64,000 nt of DNA. Source: Brevibacterium sp. JSBI002 (GTDB lineage Bacteria; Actinomycetota; Actinomycetes; Actinomycetales; Brevibacteriaceae). The position numbers and the translations under genes were made by a program. The notes beneath the pieces were generated by a model. The model made no database searches. It had not been told where the DNA came from and saw only the letters and a program-made list of their open reading frames with translations. Positions 23,995-36,879 of this stretch are shown one piece after another. The stretch lies in NCBI RefSeq assembly GCF_026013965.1, contig NZ_CP110341.1:930001-994000 (forward strand), given 5' to 3'. Each line of letters starts with the position of its first letter. Position 1 is the stretch's first letter.

Positions 23995-25266
23995 ATGACG
24001 ACTTCGCCCGAGCAGGGTTTCCGACGCACCCGCGGCCTCGACGTTCTGGCGCTGGCCTGTCTCGTCCTCATCGCCGCCTCGCTGCGCCCGGCCGCCTCCT
24101 CCCTGGGCCCGGTGCTCTCCGAAGTCAGCGACGGATTCTCCCTGGCCGAATGGCAGACCGGTCTGCTCACGGCTCTGCCGGGGCTCGTGTTCGCCATCTG
24201 CGGCATCATCGCCGTACCCCTGCTCAAACGGCTCGGCCTGTTCTCCGCTCTGGCCCTGAGCGCGGCCCTCATCGTGGCAGGCGTCGGTCTGCGCGCCGTC
24301 GTCACCGAATGGGTGGCCTTCGCTCTGCTCACGGTCCTCGCCCTGGCCGGAATGTCGATCGGCAACGTCATCCTGCCGGTCTACGTCAAGTCCCGCTTCC
24401 CGCACCGGCCCACGCTGGGAGCGACGACGTTCACCGTCTCGCTCGGTCTCGGATCGATGCTCCCCTCGCTGCTGACAGCGCCGTTGGCCGAACAGTTCGG
24501 CGGGTGGCGCTTCGGTCTCGGCTTCTGGATGGTCCTGCCCCTGTCCGCGCTCATCACCTGGACGGTGCTGCGGACGCTGAAGTCCGTACCCGTCCTCTCC
24601 GGACAGGCAGCGGAGCGCGGTGGGCAGCAGGAGGAGGCGCCGCCTCGGCGAGCGGTATTCACCTCACCCAAGGCGCGGTATATGGCCATGTTCTTCGGCC
24701 TCCAGTCGGCCAATGCCTATCTCCAGTTCGGGTGGCTGCCGCAGATCTACCGCGACGCCGGACTCGACCCCTTCCTCGCCGGGACCATGCTCACGATCGT
24801 CACCTTCGGCGGTCTGCCCGGCGGATTCCTCGCCCCGCAGATCATCGTCCGGGGCATCGCCCCACGCGCCTTCCTCGTCTCCTTCGGGGCCAGCGCCGTC
24901 GCCGGCTATACCGGACTGCTGCTCAGTCCGGTCAGCCTCCCCTGGCTGTGGGCGGCTCTGCTCGGATACGGCGGATTCGCGTTCCCCGCCGCGCTGGCGC
25001 TCATCACCTCCCGCACTCGCGAGGTCTCCGTCACCGCCTCGACTTCGGCGTTCGTCCAGTCCTCGGGCTATGTGCTCGCCGCACTGTGCCCCCTGGCCGT
25101 GGGCGGACTGCTCGGGGTCAGCGGCGGCTGGCAGGTGCCGCTGTGGTTCATGGTCATCATCTCCGTGCTCATGGCGATCACCGGTTGGCTGTCGGCCGGT
25201 CCGGGGGCCGTCGACGACGAACTGGCACAGACATCCGGGCCCACTGGCACCGGTGAGGCAAAGTGA
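23995..25266 (+). CDS. CynX/NimT-family MFS transporter
   Basis: 423-residue, 12-segment membrane protein. The opening LDVLALACLVLIAASLRPAASSLGPVLSEV is characteristic of the cyanate / 2-nitroimidazole (CynX/NimT) MFS family, as are GMSIGNVILPVYVKSRFP and FGLQSANAYLQFGWLP. A charged loop (about 203-222) separates the halves. It is transcribed divergently from the amidohydrolase across a 115-bp intergenic region and probably imports or exports that enzyme's small nitrogenous substrate. The two genes interrupt the usual tilS-hpt adjacency. Confidence 0.85.
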   Translation: MTTSPEQGFRRTRGLDVLALACLVLIAASLRPAASSLGPVLSEVSDGFSLAEWQTGLLTALPGLVFAICGIIAVPLLKRLGLFSALALSAALIVAGVGLRAVVTEWVAFALLTVLALAGMSIGNVILPVYVKSRFPHRPTLGATTFTVSLGLGSMLPSLLTAPLAEQFGGWRFGLGFWMVLPLSALITWTVLRTLKSVPVLSGQAAERGGQQEEAPPRRAVFTSPKARYMAMFFGLQSANAYLQFGWLPQIYRDAGLDPFLAGTMLTIVTFGGLPGGFLAPQIIVRGIAPRAFLVSFGASAVAGYTGLLLSPVSLPWLWAALLGYGGFAFPAALALITSRTREVSVTASTSAFVQSSGYVLAALCPLAVGGLLGVSGGWQVPLWFMVIISVLMAITGWLSAGPGAVDDELAQTSGPTGTGEAK

Positions 25267-25313
25267 CCCATAATGGAATCTCCAGGACCCGCATCTGAGG
25301 AGAATCGACACTC

Positions 25314-25865
25314 GTGGACATCAACGATCTCGGCAATGACATCGAAAAAGTACTCGTCTCGGAAGAGCAGATAGCCGCACGACTCGTTGAACTGGCCGCC
25401 GCCATCGATGCAGACTACAAAGACAAGGACATCCTCCTCGTCGGCGTCCTCAAAGGCGCCGTCATGGTCATGGCCGACCTCGCCCGGGCCCTGCATTCGC
25501 CTGTGACGATGGACTGGATGGCCGTGTCCTCCTACGGTTCGGGCACCAAGTCCTCCGGCGTCGTGCGGATCCTCAAGGACCTCGACACCGACCTCACCGA
25601 TCGGCACGTCCTCATCGTCGAAGACATCATCGACTCCGGCCTCACTCTGTCCTGGCTGGTCCAGAACCTGCGCAGCCGCGGAGCTGCCACCGTCGAGATC
25701 TGCACCATGCTGCGCAAACCCGAAGCCGTCAAGGTCGACATCGACGTCAAGTACGTCGGCTTCGACGTGCCCAATGAATTCGTCATCGGCTACGGCCTCG
25801 ACTATGCGGAGAAGTACCGCAATGTGCCGTTCGTGGCGACCCTGGCTCAGCACGTCTACAGCTGA
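25314..25865 (+). CDS. hpt: Hypoxanthine phosphoribosyltransferase
   Basis: 183-residue purine-salvage enzyme making IMP/GMP from hypoxanthine/guanine and PRPP. The PRPP-binding motif is VEDIIDSG (102-109), the flexible loop SSYGSGTKSSG lies at 72-82, and VGFDVPNEFVIGYGLDYAEKYRN is the base-binding end. GTG 25314 follows TGAGGAGA at suitable spacing. It precedes ftsH by 179 bp. Confidence 0.95.
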   Translation: MDINDLGNDIEKVLVSEEQIAARLVELAAAIDADYKDKDILLVGVLKGAVMVMADLARALHSPVTMDWMAVSSYGSGTKSSGVVRILKDLDTDLTDRHVLIVEDIIDSGLTLSWLVQNLRSRGAATVEICTMLRKPEAVKVDIDVKYVGFDVPNEFVIGYGLDYAEKYRNVPFVATLAQHVYS

Positions 25866-26044
25866 GCCCGCCGGCACCGCTTTTTACGCCCGCGGCGAAC
25901 CCGGACCGAGGCCGGGGTCTGTGACGGAATAGATTCGGCACGCATTCGGGCTATAGGGGTGCGAAGTACTAGGCTGTGGGGGATGTTCCCAGGCAGCCTC
26001 GGTAGCCTGAAACGGTTGCCCACATCTTTTTCCTGAGAGGACTT

Positions 26045-28230
<2,186 letters not shown>

Positions 28231-28231
<1 letters not shown>

Positions 28232-28854
28232 TGGCCGATATCGAAGAGGTCTCCGCCGGTCTCGGGCCCGCCCCCGCAGGGCAGGACAATAAGGTCGACC
28301 AGGAGCGCATCGCCGCTGCCGTGCGTGAGATCCTCATCGCCGTCGGCGAAGACCCCGACCGGGAAGGTCTCGTCGAGACTCCCGGCCGAGTGGCTCGGGC
28401 CTATGAGGAGATCTTCGCGGGACTCCACCGCGACCCGGCCGAAGTCCTCGGCGTCACCTTCGACATCAGCCACGAGGAACTCGTCCTCGTCCGCGATATC
28501 GACCTCTACTCGACCTGCGAACACCACCTCGTGCCCTTTCACGGAGTCGCCCACATCGGCTACATCCCGAGCAAGAACGGCAAGATCACGGGACTGTCGA
28601 AACTGGCCCGCCTCGTCGAGATCTATGCGCGGCGCCCCCAGGTGCAGGAACGCCTGACCTCACAGATCGCCGACGCGCTCGTCGATCATCTCGAACCGCA
28701 GGGCGTCATCGTCGTCGTCGAAGCCGAACACCTGTGCATGACCATGCGCGGAGTGCGCAAGCCAGGAGCCTCGACCATCACCTCGGCCGTGCGCGGGCAG
28801 CTGCGCGAAAGCGCCTCCCGAGCAGAAGCGATGAGTCTCATCCTCGGTCGCTGA
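28231..28854 (+). CDS. folE: GTP cyclohydrolase I (FolE)
   Basis: 207-residue enzyme for the first step of tetrahydrofolate synthesis (GTP to dihydroneopterin triphosphate). Zinc ligands Cys96 and His99 lie in [10 protein letters not shown], and [23 protein letters not shown] and [17 protein letters not shown] (with the third ligand Cys) are signature regions. A 25-residue leader precedes the conserved core. It overlaps ftsH by one base and is followed by folP and folBK, a complete early folate branch apart from dihydroneopterin triphosphate dephosphorylation. Confidence 0.96.
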
Positions 28855-28877
28855 GGCAGAACACGGATCACACAGCG

Positions 28878-29759
28878 ATGGACGAAACAGCCGCGAAGAC
28901 GACGCAGATCATGGGCGTCCTCAATGTCACCCCCGACTCCTTCTCCGACGGCGGGCTGTGGTTCGACCATGACCGGGCCGTCGCCCACGGACTCGAACTC
29001 ATGGCCGCCGGCGCCGACATCATCGACGTCGGCGGCGAATCGACGCGTCCGGGATCGGCCCGCGTCGACGAAGCCGAAGAGCTGCGCCGAGTCGTCCCGG
29101 TCGTACGTGAGCTCGCCGCAGCCGGAGCTGTCATCAGCGTCGACACGATGCGTGCCCGCGTCGCCGCAGAATCCCTGGCAGCCGGAGCTCATATCATCAA
29201 CGACGTCTCTGCCGGACAGTCGGACCCCACCATGCTCAGCGTCGCCGCCGAGACCGGAGCTCCCATCGTGCTCATGCACTGGCGCGGCTACCTCGACCAT
29301 GCTTCCGCGACGTTCCACTACGACGATGTCGTCGCCGAGGTGATCTCCGAGCTGCGCACCCGCATCGACGAAGCCATCGCGGTCGGCGTCGAACCTGCGA
29401 ATATCATCGTCGACCCCGGACTCGGGTTCTCGAAGAACGCCGAACACAACTGGCAGCTGCTCTCCGCGCTCGACGAATTCGCCGCCCTCGACCACCGACT
29501 CCTCGTCGCCGCCAGCCGGAAGCGCTTCATCGCCTCCCTGCTCAGCCCCGACGACCCGAAACAGGCCGAACAGGCGGCGAAGGATCAGGCCACGGCCACG
29601 ATCTCCGCGATCTCCGCGCAGGCCGGTGCCTGGGCGGTCCGGGTCCACGATCCGGCCACCTCGGCGGTCGCCTGCAAGGTCATCGCCGCGGTCAGGGAAC
29701 ACTCCGCAGCAGCGGCACACCCGTCAGCGGACTCCGGGACTGAGGGAGCCGGGCGATGA
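28878..29759 (+). CDS. folP: Dihydropteroate synthase
   Basis: 293-residue enzyme joining p-aminobenzoate to dihydropterin pyrophosphate; the target of sulfonamides. GVLNVTPDSFSDGG (13-26) and DIIDVGGESTRPGS are the two pterin-binding signatures, followed by INDVSAG, IVLMHWRG and IIVDPGLGFSKN, and the late AASRKRF loop. ATG 28878 is 23 bp after the folE stop; the open frame before it overlaps folE. The stop overlaps the folB-folK start by 4 nt. Confidence 0.96.
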   Translation: MDETAAKTTQIMGVLNVTPDSFSDGGLWFDHDRAVAHGLELMAAGADIIDVGGESTRPGSARVDEAEELRRVVPVVRELAAAGAVISVDTMRARVAAESLAAGAHIINDVSAGQSDPTMLSVAAETGAPIVLMHWRGYLDHASATFHYDDVVAEVISELRTRIDEAIAVGVEPANIIVDPGLGFSKNAEHNWQLLSALDEFAALDHRLLVAASRKRFIASLLSPDDPKQAEQAAKDQATATISAISAQAGAWAVRVHDPATSAVACKVIAAVREHSAAAAHPSADSGTEGAGR

Positions 29760-30712
29760 CCGGCGCAGAGGCGGCCCCCGACCGCATCGAACTGCGCGGA
29801 CTGACGGTGCGCGGAAACCATGGCGTCTTCGACTTCGAGAAACGAGACGGCCAGGACTTCGTCATCGACGTCACCCTCCACACCTCCGTCGCACGTGCCG
29901 CGGCCACCGACGACCTCGCCGAGACGATCCACTACGGCGAACTTGCCGAAGACGTCGCCGGAATCGTCGAGAACAACACCTTCGACCTCATCGAAACGCT
30001 GGCCGAACGCATCGCCGACCGCTGCCTGAGCCTGTGCGAACACGTCGAGGTCGTCGTCCACAAACCCTCGGCACCGATCCAACGGACCTTCGACGATGTG
30101 CGCATCCGCGTCGAACGCACACGCGCCGCCTCTGCCGCCTCCTCGGTAGGGGAGCCTGCAACGGCTGCGGACGCCGCGCCCGCTTCGGGTGGCACGGCCG
30201 AGGGAGAGACCGAAGCGTATCTCAATCTCGGGGCGAACCTCGGCGATGCCGCGGACACACTCGACCAAGCGGTGGCCGCCCTCGACCGGCATCCGGACAT
30301 TACCGTCACTTCCCGGTCCTCACTCTTCCGCACCGCGCCCTGGGGCGGAGTCGAACAAGCCGACTTCCTCAACCTCGGAGTGCTCGTGACGACCACACTG
30401 TCGGCTCTCGAACTGCTCTCGGTGGCACAGGGCATCGAAGTCGCCTGCGGGCGGACACGCGAACTCCGGTGGGGGCCGCGCACCCTCGACATCGACCTCA
30501 TCCGCTTCGGAGACGAGGACGCCGAGCAGTACCGCCGGAGCCCGCGACTGACGCTGCCGCACCCACGCGCCCACGAACGCGCCTTCGTCCTCGCACCCTG
30601 GGCGGAACTCGTCGGAGACACACTCATCGACACCCCACAGGGGCGACGGCCCATCAGCGCGGTTCTGGGTGAACTCGACGACCAGGACATCGCCCGGATC
30701 ACCTCTGGATAA
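29756..30712 (+). CDS. folK: FolB-FolK fusion: dihydroneopterin aldolase / HPPK
   Basis: 318-residue bifunctional folate enzyme. Residues 1-123 are dihydroneopterin aldolase (RIELRGLTVRGNHGVFDFEK; TIHYGELAEDV; IETLAERIAD; VVHKPSAPI). A 30-residue Ala/Ser/Gly linker leads to 6-hydroxymethyl-dihydropterin pyrophosphokinase (LNLGANLGD; the RTAPWGGVEQADFLN loop; signature RWGPRTLDIDLI). The two activities are consecutive pathway steps, often separate adjacent genes in mycobacteria and fused in many Micrococcales. It overlaps folP (ATGA). Confidence 0.95.
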   Translation: MTGAEAAPDRIELRGLTVRGNHGVFDFEKRDGQDFVIDVTLHTSVARAAATDDLAETIHYGELAEDVAGIVENNTFDLIETLAERIADRCLSLCEHVEVVVHKPSAPIQRTFDDVRIRVERTRAASAASSVGEPATAADAAPASGGTAEGETEAYLNLGANLGDAADTLDQAVAALDRHPDITVTSRSSLFRTAPWGGVEQADFLNLGVLVTTTLSALELLSVAQGIEVACGRTRELRWGPRTLDIDLIRFGDEDAEQYRRSPRLTLPHPRAHERAFVLAPWAELVGDTLIDTPQGRRPISAVLGELDDQDIARITSG

Positions 30713-30740
30713 CCGCCCGCGATCTGAGAGACTGGGAACC

Positions 30741-31202
30741 ATGCAGAGAACCTCCTCGTCCACCCTCGCCGTCTGGGCCGTGATCGGCACGGTTCTCGCG
30801 ACCGTGGTCGACGTGGTGCTCGAAAGCCAGGGGTTCTCACTGCCGGGACTGCCGTGGTTCGCCGTCATCGGCATGCTCGTTCTCGCAGCCATCCTGTTCC
30901 TGCTCGGCTGGCCCATCAAGAAATGGAACGACGGGGACCGGACGAAGGAGATCGACCCGATCCAAGCGGCGAGAGTGGCGATCATGGCCAAAGCCAGTGC
31001 CCTGACCGGGGCCGGACTCTCCGGTTGGTACCTCGGCAACGCGGGGTACTACTTCCTGTCGGCCCCCGGGATCCGCAACGATCTTGCGGCAGGTATGCTT
31101 GTTGCAATGATCTCTGCCGCAGTGCTCATGATCGTCGGTATGATCGTCGAGGGATTCTGCGAGATCCCACCCCAAGACCCGCCGGGAGCTGAAACAGCAT
31201 GA
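30741..31202 (+). CDS. DUF3180 membrane protein
   Basis: 153 residues with four predicted membrane segments (about 10-26, 37-56, 88-107 and 121-139), matching the actinobacterial DUF3180 family that is found directly after folK. No catalytic motif is visible and the function is unknown. ATG 30741 follows a GGGAACC sequence; the frame is open upstream but overlaps folK. It overlaps the next gene by 4 nt. Confidence 0.85.
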   Translation: MQRTSSSTLAVWAVIGTVLATVVDVVLESQGFSLPGLPWFAVIGMLVLAAILFLLGWPIKKWNDGDRTKEIDPIQAARVAIMAKASALTGAGLSGWYLGNAGYYFLSAPGIRNDLAAGMLVAMISAAVLMIVGMIVEGFCEIPPQDPPGAETA

Positions 31203-31699
31203 ACCGCGACCTCTTCTTCTCCATCGGAGCCGATGTGCCGTTCAACCGGGTGAGTCCGAAGTACGGGCTGAAAGAGGTTCTGGCCTCGATGACGCTGCTC
31301 GTCCCGCTGCTCATCGCCGGACTGGTCTTCGCGATCATCTTCAACTCCGAGGCGCCCTGGCTGCACCTCATCTGGATCGCCGTCCTCGTCTACGGCATCA
31401 TCTCGACGATCATCATCCTCCGTCAGGCTCGCGCCATCGGCTATGCCGAACGGGAGGACGACCTGCTCGTCCGCCGCGGCATCATGTTCCACCGCGCCAC
31501 CGTTGTGCCCTACGGCCGGCTCCAGTTCGTCGACGTCGACGCCGGTCCCATCGACCGCATGTTCGGTCTGGCCACCGTCAAACTGCACACCGCGTCGGCA
31601 GCCACCGACGCGACGATCCCCGGACTGCCCCGCGCCGAAGCCGATCGCCTGCGCGACAGCCTTGCCGGACTCGGCCAGGCCAATCTCGCCGGGCTGTGA
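31199..31699 (+). CDS. PH-domain membrane protein (YdbS-like)
   Basis: 166 residues: two membrane helices (about 25-50 and 54-74) followed by one bacterial PH-like (bPH2/DUF304, YdbS) domain (AEREDDLLVRRGIMFHRATVVPYGRLQFVDVD). The short N-terminal VPFNRVSPKYGLKEVL is a family feature. It pairs with the larger YdbT-like protein whose start overlaps its stop; YdbS/YdbT pairs are widespread and protect some bacteria against antimicrobial peptides, a role not shown here. Confidence 0.85.
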   Translation: MNRDLFFSIGADVPFNRVSPKYGLKEVLASMTLLVPLLIAGLVFAIIFNSEAPWLHLIWIAVLVYGIISTIIILRQARAIGYAEREDDLLVRRGIMFHRATVVPYGRLQFVDVDAGPIDRMFGLATVKLHTASAATDATIPGLPRAEADRLRDSLAGLGQANLAGL

Positions 31700-31701
31700 C
31701 C

Positions 31702-33546
31702 ATGAGCGACGAAACCTCGCCCAACTCTCCGAACCCCGGCAGCGAGGCGGCCGCACCGGAGATCTGGCACCGCGTCCATCCGCTGACGCCGATCCTCGAG
31801 AGCCTCGGTGTCCTCGTCGGTATCTTCATCGCCGCAGCCTACGGTCTGCAGAACTTCTTCCAGAGCGCCGTCGAAGACCTGGCCTCCGGCCGTTCCGTCA
31901 ACCTCACCTTCGCCGAATGGCTGGGCGCCCACCCGCTGGTGATCCTCGCCGTCGTCGGCGGAATCATCCTGATCCTGGTCCTCACCGCTTTCTTCAGCTG
32001 GCTGGCGTGGCGAGTCATGGGGTATCGGGTCGACGCCGAAGCGATCTACTATCGTCGGGGACTGCTGTCGAAGAAGCTGCGCAAGGCCCGTCTCGACCGC
32101 GTCCAGTCGATCGATCTGCAGCAGAAGCTGCTGCCGCGCATGCTCGGCATGGCCGAACTCGTCTTCGACGTCGCCGGCGGCACTGACTCGAACATCTCCC
32201 TGAAGTACCTGTCGAAGAAGCGTGCCGAAGAGCTGCGCGATGAGCTTCTCGCCGCGGTGAAGGCGAAGAAGAACGCATCTGCGACGTCTGCGACATCCGC
32301 CGAAGCAGTGTCCGGAGCCGCAGCCGAGCACGGTGGAACCGAGCCCCATGCAGGAACAGATGGTGCGGCAGGAGCCGGTGCAGCACGCTCTGATGCCGGT
32401 CACCACGGCAGCCTGGACCCAGGTGCGGACGGAGCACAGCCGAGCATCGACCGCTCAGTGCCCGAACGCAGCGCCGACAGCATCGGAGTGCGACTGAGCA
32501 AGCGCCTGGGCGTCCTGGCCGACGACGTCTCCCACGAAGCGGAACGGAGCCTCAACGACCTGCTGGCCCCGTACAACCTCTCGGCCGATGTCGGCGAAGA
32601 GGGAGAGATCATCCGTGTGCCCGCTCACCGGGTCATCGTCTCCTCCCTGCTCAGCACGGGAACATTGATCTCCGTCGGCGTGATCATCGCCCTCGTCGTC
32701 ATTGCCGTCGTGTTCCTCCTCGTCGGAGTCGAAGAGGCCTTCCTCCCGATCCTCATCGGTGGACTGCCCGGCATCTTCGCCGCATTCACCGCGTTCAAGA
32801 AGAACCTCGACAATGCCAACTTCGTCGTCCGCATCAGCGAAGACGGTCTGGCCGTCAGCCACGGACTCTTCTCCACGTCCCGCAAAGTCATCCCGCTCGA
32901 CCGGCTCCAGGCCGTCTGCCTCCACCAGCCGCTGCTGTGGCGCTGGGCCGGCTGGTGGAGAGCCGAATACAACATCGCCAGCGACGGTGGAAAGAACGAC
33001 GAGAATCTGCTCCTGCCGGTCGGCGATATCGACCAGGCACTGCTCATGGTGGGTCTCGCCCTGCCTGACCCGCAGCTGCCCGAAGGCCTCTCAGCCGACG
33101 GCCTCGTCCGGTCGGCCATGTACGACAGGAAATCCACGCATCCCGATGCAGCGGCGGCCGAGGAGCTGTTCCACGCGCAGCCGCGCTCCTCACGGATCCT
33201 CGACCCCCTCGTCTGGAAACGACGGGCCTATGCCCTCACCGAGTCCCTGCTCGTGCTGCGCCTGGGAGTTCTCGATCGTCGGGTCGACTTCGTGCCCCAC
33301 GTCAGGGTCCAGTCCCTGCGCTACTATCAAGGACCGCTGATGAGGTCGCTGAATCTGGGCACCGTGGCCGTGCACTCGACCGCCGGACCCATCACCCCAC
33401 TCGTGAAGCATCAGGACGCCGAAGCTGCCAAACGCTTCTTCACCGAACATGCCGAACGCACTCGGATCGCCCGCCAACGCTTCGACGCCGCCGCGAAGAC
33501 GGCACGCACCCGCCCCATCGAGACCCACGAGGAAGGCAACGGATGA
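31702..33546 (+). CDS. PH-domain membrane protein (YdbT-like, multi-domain)
   Basis: 614-residue partner of the preceding protein. It has paired membrane helices at about 35-55 and 75-100, bPH2 domain 1 (VDAEAIYYRRGLLSKKLRKA), a disordered Ala/Gly-rich linker (about 190-265), further helices at about 310-350 with domain 2 (VVRISEDGLAVSHGLFSTS), and domain 3 (LTESLLVLRLGVLDRRVDFV). The conserved VPHVRVQSLRYYQGPL end is typical. ATG 31702 is chosen; an overlapping GTG at 31696 would add two residues. It overlaps the DUF2520 gene by 4 nt. Confidence 0.85.
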   Translation: MSDETSPNSPNPGSEAAAPEIWHRVHPLTPILESLGVLVGIFIAAAYGLQNFFQSAVEDLASGRSVNLTFAEWLGAHPLVILAVVGGIILILVLTAFFSWLAWRVMGYRVDAEAIYYRRGLLSKKLRKARLDRVQSIDLQQKLLPRMLGMAELVFDVAGGTDSNISLKYLSKKRAEELRDELLAAVKAKKNASATSATSAEAVSGAAAEHGGTEPHAGTDGAAGAGAARSDAGHHGSLDPGADGAQPSIDRSVPERSADSIGVRLSKRLGVLADDVSHEAERSLNDLLAPYNLSADVGEEGEIIRVPAHRVIVSSLLSTGTLISVGVIIALVVIAVVFLLVGVEEAFLPILIGGLPGIFAAFTAFKKNLDNANFVVRISEDGLAVSHGLFSTSRKVIPLDRLQAVCLHQPLLWRWAGWWRAEYNIASDGGKNDENLLLPVGDIDQALLMVGLALPDPQLPEGLSADGLVRSAMYDRKSTHPDAAAAEELFHAQPRSSRILDPLVWKRRAYALTESLLVLRLGVLDRRVDFVPHVRVQSLRYYQGPLMRSLNLGTVAVHSTAGPITPLVKHQDAEAAKRFFTEHAERTRIARQRFDAAAKTARTRPIETHEEGNG

Positions 33547-34433
33547 GCCAGGACGACGCACCACGGCTGGGCATCGGAATCATCGGCTGCGGACGAGTCG
33601 GAGCCAGCATCGGAGCGGCCTGGCGGCAGGCCGGTCACGCGATCATCGGAGTCAGCGCCACCTCGACGGCCAGCCTCGAACGCGCGGAGGACATGCTGCC
33701 CGGAGTGCCGGTCCTCGACCCCGATGCGATCGCCGAACGCGCCGAACTCGTGCTCGTCGCCGTCCCCGATGACGAGATCGCTCCCTTGGTCACGGGCCTG
33801 GCCGACCTCGGCCGCATCCATGCCGGGCAGATCCTCGTACACTGCTCCGGCCGATACGGAACGGACGTCCTCGACGCCGGGACCCGCCTCGGCGCTCTGC
33901 CCATCGCTCTGCACCCATCACTGACATTCACCGGCACAGATGTCGATCTCAGCCGTCTGCGGCAGGCGACGATCGCGGTCACCGCGCCCGCGCCGATCCG
34001 TCCGGTTGGCGAGGCCCTCGTCGTCGAACTCGGTGCCGAACCGATCGACATCGCCGAGGCGGACCGTCCCCTCTACCACGCCGCCATCACCCACGCTTCG
34101 AACCATTCGATCACGATCCTCGCCGAGGCCATGGAGCTGCTCACCGAGGCAGGGGTCGCCGATCCGTCGGCCGTCCTCCACACCCTCGTCGACGCCAGCG
34201 TCGCCAACACCATGCAGAACGGACCGAAGGCACTGACCGGTCCGATCAGCCGCGGTGACGTCGGAACCATCGAAGCGCACCTGGCGGCACTGAGCGAGTT
34301 CAGCCTCAGCCGATCGAACCCGGCCGTGCGCAACAGCTACATCGCACTCGCCCGATCGACGGCCGCGAAAGCGCTGGCGATGGGACGCATCACAGAAGCC
34401 CAGGCACAGCAGATTCTGAGCGCTCTGGACTGA
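33543..34433 (+). CDS. Rossmann-like / DUF2520 domain protein
   Basis: 296 residues. The N-terminal Rossmann fold (GIGIIGCGRVGASIGAAW, residues 10-27) and the C-terminal DUF2520 helical domain (ITHASNHSITILAEAMELL) resemble ketopantoate reductase-type dehydrogenases. In mycobacteria the homologous gene directly precedes panC; here panC and panD are absent and lysS follows 44 bp later. A pantothenate-related role is therefore a family expectation only. Confidence 0.85.
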   Translation: MSQDDAPRLGIGIIGCGRVGASIGAAWRQAGHAIIGVSATSTASLERAEDMLPGVPVLDPDAIAERAELVLVAVPDDEIAPLVTGLADLGRIHAGQILVHCSGRYGTDVLDAGTRLGALPIALHPSLTFTGTDVDLSRLRQATIAVTAPAPIRPVGEALVVELGAEPIDIAEADRPLYHAAITHASNHSITILAEAMELLTEAGVADPSAVLHTLVDASVANTMQNGPKALTGPISRGDVGTIEAHLAALSEFSLSRSNPAVRNSYIALARSTAAKALAMGRITEAQAQQILSALD

Positions 34434-34477
34434 CCGCCGAATTCCCCCGTACGGCCCGTCCACGGTAGCCTTGAAGC

Positions 34478-36037
<1,560 letters not shown>

Positions 36038-36044
36038 TCTGATT

Positions 36045-36290
36045 ATGTTGGATATCCTGAAAGCTCTGCTCCCGTCGATCTGTGTGGGATTGCTGTTCTG
36101 GTATGTGTTCCGGAATATCGTCCGTGCAGATCGCAATGAACGCGAACAGGTAGATAAATACTATTCAGAGATTGAAGTTAGCGAAGTCGACGATAATCCC
36201 CGAACGGATGTTAAGATGACAGCGACAAAATCCTCTGATTACGAAAAGAGTGAACATGGCAAGGGAAATGCGCCTCGTTCTCACGGATGA
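36045..36290 (+). CDS. Small single-pass membrane protein between lysS and lsr2
   Basis: 81 residues. One hydrophobic helix at about 5-25 (LKALLPSICVGLLFWYVFRN) is followed by a charged RADRNEREQVDKYYSEIE segment and a hydrophilic tail that overlaps the lsr2 start in another frame. A CAGGAGGG ribosome site sits 11 nt before ATG 36045, inside the end of lysS. Similar one-helix proteins occur at this place in Micrococcales, as I recall. The sequence AT content rises here. Function unknown. Confidence 0.6.
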   Translation: MLDILKALLPSICVGLLFWYVFRNIVRADRNEREQVDKYYSEIEVSEVDDNPRTDVKMTATKSSDYEKSEHGKGNAPRSHG

Positions 36291-36585
36291 TTTCGACGGA
36301 AGCGAAGCGGCGGAAACCGTTCGTTTCAGCCTCGACCAGGCAACGTACGAACTCGAGCTGTCAACCGAGAATGCCGACAAGCTCCGTGAGACGTTCGCCC
36401 CATTCATCGCCAAAGCACGTCGTGTAGCCAACACCGGTGGCCGTGGCCGCCGTGCGGGTTCGTCGGGCCCCAAGCGGGACACGGCGAAGATCCGCGAGTG
36501 GGCTCAGAACAACGGGTACCAGCTCGGTGATCGTGGACGGATCCCGCTCGAGATCGTCGAAGCATACGAAGCAGCGGAGAAGTAA
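36256..36585 (+). CDS. lsr2: Lsr2 nucleoid-associated protein
   Basis: 109-residue xenogeneic silencer that bridges AT-rich DNA, the functional H-NS counterpart in Actinobacteria. The dimerisation domain (VLTDDFDGSEAAETVRFSLD) and the C-terminal DNA-binding domain (KIREWAQNNGYQLGDRGRIP, with the minor-groove RGR loop) are intact, joined by a GRGRRAGSSGPKRD linker. ATG 36256 is used; GTG 36250 would add two residues. A TAAGAT element at 36212-36217 inside the preceding small ORF could be its -10 box. A terminator follows. Confidence 0.95.
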   Translation: MAREMRLVLTDDFDGSEAAETVRFSLDQATYELELSTENADKLRETFAPFIAKARRVANTGGRGRRAGSSGPKRDTAKIREWAQNNGYQLGDRGRIPLEIVEAYEAAEK

Positions 36586-36879
36586 GAGGTTCATTCGAAA
36601 GCCGATAACTTCCGATTAGGTCTGAGGGGCCAGCGAATTGATTCGCTGGCCCTTCGGGCTTTTTGTGCCCGGCCTCGGTAATATGAATTGCCCTCTTCCG
36701 GTGATGCGGCAACACAGCAGTGATGAAACATCACAGACAATTGCCAGGTGGAGAGTAGTTGAAAATCATATCGACTGATCGCGCAGCCAAATGATTCGAT
36801 GAAGTTGCACATAAATCAAGGGAGCCTGCACTGTGGGCGGGGAAATGCCTGTGCTCATCTCACGGCTATTGAAGTCGGT
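36586..36879. other. Gene-poor, lower-GC interval after lsr2
   Basis: It contains the lsr2 terminator (36627-36660) and a 6-bp stem GTGATG/CATCAC (36720-36734). The 73-residue reverse ORF within it shows no codon bias or family likeness. I see no further gene. Confidence 0.6.
36627..36660 (+). terminator. Intrinsic terminator of lsr2
   Basis: Perfect 11-bp stem 36627-36637 / 36642-36652 with a TTGA loop, followed within 8 nt by a TTTTT run at 36660-36664. Confidence 0.8.

Noticed and set aside
36591..36812. 73-codon minus ORF after lsr2
   Set aside because: It covers the lsr2 terminator, lacks a ribosome site and shows no family likeness.
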